From Symbiodinium natans (taxonomy: Eukaryota; Sar; Dinophyceae; Suessiales; Symbiodiniaceae): a stretch of DNA of 64,000 bases. The notes under the pieces were generated by a model. It was not told the DNA's origin and searched no databases. It was given only the letters and a program-made list of their open reading frames with translations. Each line of letters opens with the position of its first letter. Position 1 is the first letter of the stretch. Made by a program: the position numbers and the translations under genes. The DNA lies in the NCBI GenBank assembly GCA_905221605.1, contig CAJNDS010000010.1:124001-188000 (forward strand). Direction: 5' to 3'. Positions 55,185 through 62,215 of the stretch are shown piece after piece.

Positions 55185-55669
55185 TTGGGTGTTTGAGGGG
55201 TTTCAGGACTTTTCGGCTTCGGGGGCTCTGAGGGCATGAGGGTTTCAGCATTTCGGTCTCTCTGTGGCCACATGCCGCGGTTTAGGGTTTAGGGTTCAGG
55301 GTTTAGGGTGTTCCAAAGTGCCGCGGTCCCGACCCGCGCCAGTGGTGGCGGGTCGGGCCGCCTCGGTGCAGCGGATCCCACCCCAGCCACCCAAACTGCC
55401 GCCTTTTTCGGGTTTAGAGCGGTCTACCCCCCACGGCCCCCCTATCAAGGGGGCTTACACCTCGAGTCTCCCCGCTGGCCGGGGTGGGACGTGTTGACTG
55501 CTGCTGTTGCTTGAGCCTACACTTTCCTGGATCAACAGGGAGCGGGACAATCTGTTTCACCCATACTGTGTTTCAGACACCCTCAAGCCCAATTCCGGAC
55601 CCAAGCTCATTCATATGGCAGAATGGCGAGGGCCAAGCGCGGAAGGCCCGGCCACCCGCTGGCGCAAGG
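55185..55669. other. GC-rich spacer before the minisatellite
   Basis: A short TTTAGGG stretch (about 55280-55310) is followed by GC-rich sequence open in several frames with Pro/Ala-rich translations. The phrases CCGCCTTTTTCGGGTTTAGA and CCCTATCAAGGGGG recur near 60300-60345 (AACCTTAGACGGGTTCAGG, CCCTATCAAGGGGG), so the two edges of the minisatellite region share a spacer. No gene is called. Confidence 0.45.
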
Positions 55670-55879
55670 GCCCTGGCGGGGGCAACTGCGGGGGCAACCC
55701 TGGCACGGGCAACCCTGGAAGGGGCAAGGCGAGTTTTTTTGTATTAAAAATACTTTCTTATTCAAATTTCTCTCTCTACATATATATATATATATATATG
55801 TCAACCTTGGCGGGGGCAACCCTGGCGGGGCCCTGGCGGGGGTGACTACTAATGGGAAACCCTGGCAATTAATTAATAG

Positions 55880-56030
55880 AGAACTTTGACAGGGCCCTTC
55901 GCACTTGAAGCCCAGCTCGGCAACTAAACAAAACTTCATAGAGAAGGACGACGAAGCCTCGCCAGCGCGCGAAGAGGACGAGGTGCGTAGGGCCGTCGAA
56001 GAGAAGGTGCACAATTCCTGAGAAAGCGAC
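55880..56030 (+). other. Exon-like insert in the minisatellite, with shorter paralogue at 56836-56910
   Basis: One frame reads TKQNFIEKDDEASPAREEDE then VRRAVEEKVHNS and a stop, an acidic helical peptide. The insert at 56836-56910 keeps the outer parts (TTCATAGACAAGGACGACGA, GTGCACAATTCTTGA) and lacks about 50 internal bases. Both recur in copy B of the duplication. It is probably a captured gene fragment; no family is recognised. Confidence 0.4.
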
Positions 56031-56312
56031 GTGAGGAGGCGCGGAACCCTGCCAGGGCAACCCGGCGAGGGCAATGTCACCCTGGCGGGGGCAACCCTGC
56101 CAAGGGCAACCCTAACTCGGCGGCAACCCTGGCGGGGGCAACGCTGGTGGGGGCAACCCTGGTGGGGGCAACCCTGGCAAAGGTAAAACTGGGCAACCGG
56201 CGGGGTTGCGATAAAAACCATTAAATCTACTGGACGTCTTAATTTTAACATAGAATGACATTGAAAGACTTCTCATAAAGTAAAATAGGATGAAAGATAA
56301 TGAATCCTGCAT

Positions 56313-56513
56313 TTTTATTTGGGGTACAGCTTTTAGCATAGCATATTGGCATAAGAAATACCATTCAGGTACGATATGTAAGGGAGTAAGTAATCCACAT
56401 GCTTCTACTGCATTCACTGGATGTGAGAAAGAGGAGAAGCCGAAATGAATTTGAAGAAGATATAGATCGAGAATTAATATCTTTCCATAGAAATCTTTAT
56501 TAATAATGAAAGG
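56313..56513 (-). pseudogene. cob: Nuclear copy of mitochondrial cytochrome b fragment (NUMT), copy A
   Basis: Within an AT-rich island in GC-rich minisatellite, the minus strand reads PFIINKDFYGKILILDLYLL, then HFGFSSFSHPVNAVEACGLL, then TPLHIVPEWYFLCQYAML followed by KAVP. PEWYFL with the preceding TPxHIV is the invariant Qo-site segment of cytochrome b, and SHP.NA upstream is the usual alveolate context. The copy covers only about 65 residues of a roughly 370-residue protein and loses similarity after KAVP, so it is a fragment. The remaining AT-rich core (56206-56312 and 56514-56575) is probably also mitochondrial. Dinoflagellate mitochondrial genomes are full of such gene fragments, which suits transfer to the nucleus. 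Misassembly is unlikely because it is fused to nuclear minisatellite twice. Confidence 0.85.
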
Positions 56514-57490
56514 GGAAAATGCCATTTTATTATTAGTGGAATTCCTTAAAGGAATATTAGAAGATAGAAAAATGGCGGGGACAACCCTGACCATCCTGGC
56601 GGGCAACCCTGGCGGGGGCAACCCTGGCGGGGCAACCTGACAGGGCAAGGTGGGGGCAACCCTGGCGGGGGCAACCCTGGCAGAGGCAACCCTGGCGGGG
56701 GCAAACCTCGGAGACAACCCTGGTGGGGGCAACCTTGGCGGGGGCAACCCTGGCAGGGGCAAGCTGAGGTATAAACATATGTTTATTTCTATATGTCTGG
56801 ACCCTGGCAGGGGCCACTAATGGAGAACTTTGGCAGGGCCCTTCATAGACAAGGACGACGAAGCACACAGGTGCACAATTCTTGAATAGGCGGCGAGGCC
56901 AATTTCTGGGGGGCAACCGGAGGGGGCAACCCTGCTAATGAAGGCAACGCTGTCATCTGAAACCAACTGGCGGGGGCAACCCTGGCGGGGGCAACCCTGG
57001 CGTGGCGGGGGCAACCCTGGCGGGGGCAACCCTGGCGGGGGCAACCTGACGGGGGTGGCGGGGGCAACCCTGGCGGGGGCAACCCTGGCAGGGGCAACCC
57101 TGGCGGGGGCAACCCTGGCAAACCCAACCCTGGTGGGGGCAACCCTGGCAGGGGCAACTGGCGGGGGCAACCTGGCGGCGACCCTGGCGGGGGCAACCCT
57201 GGCGGGGGCAACCCTGGCGGGGGCAACCCTCACGGGAACAACCCTGGCGGGGGCAACCCTGCCAGGGGCAACCCTGGCAGGGCAACCCTGCGGGCAATTC
57301 TGGCGGGGGCAACCCTGGCGGGGGCAACCCTGGCGGGGGCAGGGCAACCCTGGCGGGGGCAACTCTGGCAGGGGCAAACTTGGTGGGGGCAACCCTGGCG
57401 GGGGCAACCCTGGTGGGGGCAACCCTGGCAAAGGCAACCCTCACGGGAACAACCCTGGCGGGGGCAACCCTGGCGGGGGCAACCCTGGCG

Positions 57491-58731
57491 GGGGCAAGGC
57501 GAGTTTTTTTGTATTAAAAATACTTTCTTATTCAAATTTCTCTCTCTACATATATATATATATATATATATATGTCAACCTTGGCGGGGGCAACCCTGGC
57601 GGGGCCCTGGCGGGGGTGACTACTAATGGGAAACCCTGGCAATTAATTAATAGAGAACTTTGACAGGGCCCTTCGCACTTGAAGCCCAGCTCGGCAACTA
57701 AACAAAACTTCATAGAGAAGGACGACGAAGCCTCGCCAGCGCGCGAAGAGGACGAGGTGCGTAGGGCCGTCGCAGAGAAGGTGCACAATTCCTGAGAAAG
57801 CGACGTGAGGAGGCGCGGAACCCTGCCAGGGCAACCCGGCGAGGGCAATGTCACCCTGGCGGGGGCAACCCTGCCAAGGGCAACCCTAACTCGGCGGCAA
57901 CCCTGGCGGGGGCAACGCTGGTGGGGGCAACCCTGGTGGGGGCAACCCTGGCAATGGTAAAACTGGGCAACCCGGCGGGGTTGCGATAAAAACCATTAAA
58001 TCTACTGGACGTCTTAATTTTAACATAGAATGACATTGAAAGACTTCTCATAAAGTAAAATAGGATGAAAGATAATGAATCCTGCATTTTTATTTGGGGT
58101 ACAGCTTTTAGCATAGCATATTGGCATAAGAAATACCATTCAGGTACGATATGTAAGGGAGTAAGTAATCCACATGCTTCTACTGCATTCACTGGATGTG
58201 AGAAAGAGAAGCCGAAATGAATTTGAAGAAGATATAGATCGAGAATTAATATCTTTCCATAGAAATCTTTACTAATAATGAAAGGGGAAAATGCCATTTT
58301 ATTATTAGTGGAATTCCTTAAAGGAATATTAGAAGATAGAAAAATGGCGGGGACAACCCTGACCATCCTGGCGGGCAACCCTGGCGGGGGCAACCCTGGC
58401 GGGGCAACCTGACAGGGCAAGGTGGGGGCAACCCTGGCGGGGGCAACCCTGGCAGAGGCAACCCTGGCGGGGGCAAACCTCGGAGACAACCCTGGTGGGG
58501 GCAACCTTGGCGGGGGCAACCCTGGCAGGGGCAAGGTGAGGAAAAAACATATGTTTATTTCTATATGTCTGGACCCTGGCAGGGGCCACTAATGGAGAAC
58601 TTTGGCAGGGCCCTTCATAGACAAGGACGACGAAGCACACAGGTGCACAATTCTTGAATAGGCGGCGAGGCCAATTTCTGGGGGGCAACCGGAGGGGGCA
58701 ACCCTGCTAATGAAGGCAACGCTGTCATCTG
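57491..58731. repeat. 1.24-kb duplication, copy B
   Basis: Near-identical to copy A. Differences include a longer (TA)n run, a 3-base deletion in the cob fragment, CAATGG for CAAAGG near 57953, and the right edge (CTGGGAGC instead of CTGAAACC). Such high identity implies a recent event. The copies are separated by about 530 bp of pure minisatellite, which could have mediated unequal exchange. Confidence 0.9.
58088..58285 (-). pseudogene. cob: Nuclear copy of mitochondrial cytochrome b fragment (NUMT), copy B
   Basis: The same segment as copy A with PEWYFLCQYAMLKAVP intact, Asn changed to Ser in FIISKD, and one Ser deleted (FGFSFSHP). The indel is a multiple of three and the frame stays open, but at this age that may be chance. 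It arose by the 1.24-kb duplication, not by a second transfer from the mitochondrion. Confidence 0.85.
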
Positions 58732-59590
58732 GGAGCAACTGGCGGGGGCAACCCTGACCGGGCAATGGCGGGGGCAACCCTGGCGGGGGCAACCTGACGG
58801 GGGCACCTGGCAGGCCACCCTGGCGGGGGCAACCCTGGCGGGGGCAACCCTGGTGGGGGCAACCCTGGCCCTTGCAACTGGCCCATGCAACCTTCACGGG
58901 AACAACCCTGGTGGGGGCAACCCTGCCAGGGGCAACCCTGGCAGGGCAACCCTGCGGGCAACTCTGGCGGGGGCAAATCTGGCGGGGGCAACCCTGGCGG
59001 GGGCAGGGCAACCCTGGCAGGGGCAAACTTGGTGGGGGCAACTCTGGCGGGGCAACCCTGGTGGGGGCAACTGGCAAAGGCAACCCTCACAGCGGGGGCA
59101 ACCCTGGCGGGGGCAACCCTGGCGGGGGCAACCCTGGCGGGGGCAACCCTGGCAACCCTGGCGGGGGCAACCCTGGCAGGGGCAACCCTGGCGGGGGCTG
59201 GCGGGGGCAACCCTGGCGAGAGCAACCTTGGCGGCCTTATGCGGGCAACCCTGGCGGGGGCAATGTTGGCGGGGGCAGGGCAACCCTGGCGGGGGCAACT
59301 CTGGCAGGGGCAAACTTGGTGGGGGCAACCCTGACGGCAACCCTGGTGGGGGCAACCCTGGCGGAAACAACCTGGCGGGGGCAACCCTGCAACCCTGGCG
59401 GGGGCAACCCTGGCCACTCTGGCGGGGGCAACCCTGGCGGGGCAACCCTGGCGGCGGCAACCCTGGCGGGGGCAACCCTGGCGGGCTGGTGGGGGCAACC
59501 CTGGCAGGCAACCTTGGCGGGGGCAACCTGGCTGACCAACAACCCTGTGGGGGAACCCTGGCGGGGGCAACCTGGCGGGGGCGCAACAGC

Positions 59591-60215
59591 TTCTTAGGCC
59601 CGACCTCCCCCGCCGGGGTCGCGCGTCGGGGGTTTAGGGTTAATCCATTATTACATTGTGCCCTATGGCTAGCAGGGATGCATCAGGTGTGGCAAGCTCG
59701 ATCTGCTTGGCAAAGCAAGCAGATCTCGAAGCGGTAGCGTTCAGTTGTACCGGCCGCCGCCTGGCGCGGGCGGCCTATGGTTTAAGATTTACATCCTGAG
59801 GCTCAAAAAGTCAAGTTCCTCGAGGGCCTAGTGGCCTAGCTGCAGTCCTCACAGACCCTCAACAACCTACAAAAAAAAAAAACAACCCTAAGCCCTGAAA
59901 CCTGAACCCCCTTCTTTGGCTACCCCAGAACCCTAAAGCCCAAAATCCCTAAACCCTAAACCCCTAAACCCCTAACCCCTAACCCCTAAACCCTAAACCC
60001 TAAACCCTAAACCCCCTTTTTTGGCTACCCAGAACCCTAAAGCCCAAAAAGCCCCAAACTCAAGAACACACCCAGGCCCTGGATGCGGCCGTCGACTCAG
60101 GGTTGCTGAGTTTAGGGTTTCGGTTTAGGGTTTAGTGTTTGGGGTTTAGGGTTTAGGGGTGAGGGTTTAGGGTTTAGGGTTTGGGGTCTAGGGTTTGGGG
60201 CTTAGGGTTTTCGCT
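59591..60215. other. Right end of the telomere-repeat domain
   Basis: Unique spacer to about 59880 (an A-run at 59871-59882), then C-strand arrays at 59950-60013 with CCCCTAA variants. A repeated phrase AACCCTAAAGCCCAAAA occurs on both sides of that array, so the block is partly duplicated. G-strand units at 60108-60205 are the last telomere-type sequence. No gene is called. Confidence 0.6.
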
Positions 60216-60877
60216 GCGAGTGCGCTTCGACCCCCTCCATGAAGTGGTTGGGGGTCGGCGCATGAGCTGCAATGCCCGCCCGCCCACCCAAAATACAAAC
60301 CTTAGACGGGTTCAGGGTTGTCTACCCCCCTACCCCCCTATCAAGGGGGGATATATGGTTTGGTGAAGCAGGGGTAAATGATCACCTTCGACAAACTGTG
60401 GAGAAAATTCACCCTCTTCAATTTGCAGAATGCTTTGTTTCTAGTTGGCAGATCTTCAACTCAAGACGCGGTACCTGTCAACAGCAATTGAACGAAGGCA
60501 AGTGCATTGTTTTGGTCAAGTAACATAAACATGAATGCATGAGCGCCGCTTCTTTGAGAGCCAAGATTCTGTGCGCAAGACAAATGCAAGTCATCTGGCA
60601 AGTGAGGGGCAACTCCTGGAGCACTGCACCAAGCTACTTCCGTACTGCGCGTGCAATAAATCACCAGGCCTGTGCAACTAGAGTGCCATATGCAAAAGGC
60701 TGACGACCTTGATTTGCCGCTTCCAAAGCTGTCCTGCGGCAGGTTGAAGACGCACCGTGCTTTGCGCTGCCTAGCGCCGCGCGGCACCGGTTTCTGAAGG
60801 TGAGACATGTCAATTAACTCGCTGTGGGCCACCTGTACGTGTGTGGCCCAATGATGTGAAACGACTTGAAAGGGACG
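60216..60877. other. Spacer downstream of the Helitron helicase
   Basis: A minus-strand frame at 60461-60832 (123 codons) has no recognisable motif. A perfect 8-bp hairpin, TGGGCCAC (60825-60832) and GTGGCCCA (60843-60850) with a 10-base loop, lies 28 bases beyond the helicase stop. A 10-base palindrome GCCGCGCGGC lies just further on (about 60776-60785). Helitrons end in a short hairpin followed by CTRR; a CTAG is at 60770-60773, but the spacing is not canonical. The element end is therefore unproven. Confidence 0.4.
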
Positions 60878-62155
60878 TCACTTGGCTGGAGTGAAGTGAT
60901 CCTCCGTCAAGATGCCCGCCAACAAGAAGTCCTTGTAGTAGCCGACCCTACTGATGGCAGTGTAGGCCGCGGCAGGCACCTTCGGGGCATCCAGGTAGAC
61001 GACGACGTGAGGCAGCTCGGCGCCCTGGAACTTCAGGATGGTGGACGCGTAGCCCGGCCGGACGGGATAGTAGACCAAGCCACCCCTTTCCGGGTCAGTC
61101 CATGGCCAGATGCTGACCACAAAGCCAGTCGTGGTGCGCACCAGGAGGCCACCCGTGTTGTCGTCGTACTTCAGCACCGTCGCCTCCATGCCGTTGACGA
61201 AGTCGACATCCTTCCGCACGTTGCGGGTCAAATATACCCGCATGCCCTTGTAGACAGGCATGGTGGAGGGCTGCAGCTCGGCAGGTGACTTCAGCTTGCC
61301 TTGCACATAGTTCTCAGGATTGGAGTCCACGTCAGCTGGCAAAGTCGCAATCGGAGGGTACTTCGGGAAGAGGGCCTTCAAGGCAGTTCCGTTGACCACA
61401 GCAGCGCCCCGCCTGGTGCACGTCAGGATGGTCGTGTTGGGCTTGGATTTGAGGAGCTTCTGGAGTCCCTTCACCGTCGGCCGGCCCGGCGGCCGCCACG
61501 CCACCTTCTTGCGGAGCTGCCGGAGCAGCTTGGCATTTGGCTTGCCGGTCCTGAGGGTTGCCAGCAGCTTGGCGTGCACCTTGTCCTTGCAGCGGTACAT
61601 TTTGTGGAGGGCCACGCGGTAGCACATGGTGTTCCACAGGCGCGAATGCCACGGGCGCTTGTCCCCCATGCCGGGCATCTGGTACCGATCACCCAGCAGC
61701 GCGAGGGCCGGCGTGCGCTCTGCCGCTGCCCACAAGCGCAAGATCCTGTCGAAGTTGACCATGTCCAGCTGCGAGAGCTCGTCCACGACGATGAGGGAGT
61801 ACATGCCCAACAGGGACGCCTCGCCGTGCTCCGCAGACTCATGCAGGCCGAACGCCGCATGGCAGGTGTCGATGTCGATCTTGTGGCCGTAGCGGGCCTT
61901 CATGCGACTGGCCAACTGGGCGGTCGGCAACGCCATCAAGACCCTGCCGCCCTTGGCCAGGGCACGGTCGATGCAAGAGAAGACCACGGTGGTCTTGCCG
62001 GTCCCGGGTGGTCCCAGGCACACATTGGCCTTGCTGTCCCTCGCCTCTTGTCGCAGACGGTCCGCCTCGCCGTCGTCCTCTGCGTCCTCGATGGCCAGCG
62101 CTCTGTCCACTGCAGTGTCGACGAGCTCCTTGAAGCCTCGGTAAGCCAGACAAGT
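60878..62155 (-). CDS. Helitron RepHel, Pif1-type helicase part
   Basis: This is the C-terminal half of a Helitron transposase: an SF1 5'-3' DNA helicase that unwinds donor DNA during rolling-circle-like transposition. Motifs in order: Walker A GPPGTGKTT (about 61988-62014), Walker B VVDELSQLD, motif III LLGDRYQMPG, and near the C-terminus ILKFQGAEL and YTAISRV (motif VI). It ends GILTEDHFTPAK at 60878. The open frame extends upstream to 62332, but that part overlaps the Rep end in another frame and reads as Arg/Pro/Ala-rich nonsense, so I start it near GFKELVDTAVDRAL. A small intron or a frameshift must join it to Rep. All helicase residues I can check are present. Function is well supported; intactness of the joined gene is not. 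Confidence 0.85.
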   Translation of the reverse strand, partial: TCLAYRGFKELVDTAVDRALAIEDAEDDGEADRLRQEARDSKANVCLGPPGTGKTTVVFSCIDRALAKGGRVLMALPTAQLASRMKARYGHKIDIDTCHAAFGLHESAEHGEASLLGMYSLIVVDELSQLDMVNFDRILRLWAAAERTPALALLGDRYQMPGMGDKRPWHSRLWNTMCYRVALHKMYRCKDKVHAKLLATLRTGKPNAKLLRQLRKKVAWRPPGRPTVKGLQKLLKSKPNTTILTCTRRGAAVVNGTALKALFPKYPPIATLPADVDSNPENYVQGKLKSPAELQPSTMPVYKGMRVYLTRNVRKDVDFVNGMEATVLKYDDNTGGLLVRTTTGFVVSIWPWTDPERGGLVYYPVRPGYASTILKFQGAELPHVVVYLDAPKVPAAAYTAISRVGYYKDFLLAGILTEDHFTPAK

Positions 62156-62215
62156 ATATATAAGTGCACGCATGTGTGTGGACGTAAACTTACACAAGAC
62201 ACCTCGCCAGATTTT
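62150..62215 (-). other. Junction between Rep and helicase: probable small intron or frameshift
   Basis: On the minus strand, after AATCTGGCGAG come GTGTCTTGTGTAAGT and a TATATATA tract, then GCTTACCGAG|GC, where the helicase frame begins to make sense. GTGTAAGT looks like a donor and ACCGAG|G like an acceptor, but none of the combinations I tried gave an obviously clean join, so a simple indel remains possible. Confidence 0.4.

Larger units (their letters stand above)
55721..56959. repeat. 1.24-kb duplication, copy A
   Basis: The unit runs from GGGGCAAGGCGAGTTTTTTT through a (TA)n run, an exon-like piece (55880-56025), minisatellite, the cob-bearing AT-rich core (56206-56575), more minisatellite and a second, shorter version of the exon-like piece (56836-56910), to TGTCATCTG. 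It matches copy B at nearly every base, with a constant offset of about 1770. Confidence 0.9.
55670..59590. repeat. 15-bp GC-rich minisatellite (GGCGGGGGCAACCCT) complex
   Basis: The basic unit GGCGGGGGCAACCCT is repeated well over a hundred times in blocks at about 55670-55735, 56080-56190, 56570-56760, 56965-57505, 57840-57965, 58345-58540 and 58740-59590, with one- to three-base indels. Fifteen bases is five codons, so all six frames stay open for long stretches: AGATL, GGGNP and RGQPW on the + strand, VAPAR, LPPPG and CPRQG on the minus strand. Frame changes every few units argue against one real protein. Blocks are separated by AT-rich and exon-like inserts that were duplicated with them. 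Confidence 0.95.
14540..60215. repeat. Interstitial telomere-repeat domain (TTTAGGG/CCCTAAA), about 45.7 kb
   Basis: Across this whole span, arrays of CCCTAAA or its complement TTTAGGG alternate with unique spacers of roughly 50-1500 bp. Arrays of both orientations occur, so this is not one chromosome end. TTTAGGG is the Arabidopsis-type telomere unit and is known for dinoflagellates. Arrays run from single units to about 260 bp, and many are degenerate or locally converted to a variant unit. No convincing intact gene is seen in the span. Notable arrays, inverted-repeat elements and exon-like spacers are listed separately. It could be a subtelomere, a fusion site, or a domain seeded by repair-associated insertion of telomeric DNA. 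Confidence 0.9.

Noticed and set aside
55721-58731. Assembly artefact explaining the two cob-bearing copies
   Set aside because: The copies differ at several positions, including a 3-base indel and different right edges, so they are more likely real duplicates; read depth would settle it.
56938-59737. Long Gly/Pro/Asn-rich (collagen-like) and Ala/Arg/Pro-rich frames on both strands
   Set aside because: All six frames are open because the 15-bp unit lacks stops; indels switch the frame every few units, so no single protein is maintained.
14540-60215. True chromosome end
   Set aside because: Arrays occur in both orientations with gene-bearing DNA on both sides, so this is interstitial as assembled.
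60461-60832. 123-codon minus frame downstream of the helicase
   Set aside because: No recognisable motif, crosses the hairpin region, and composition is not clearly coding.
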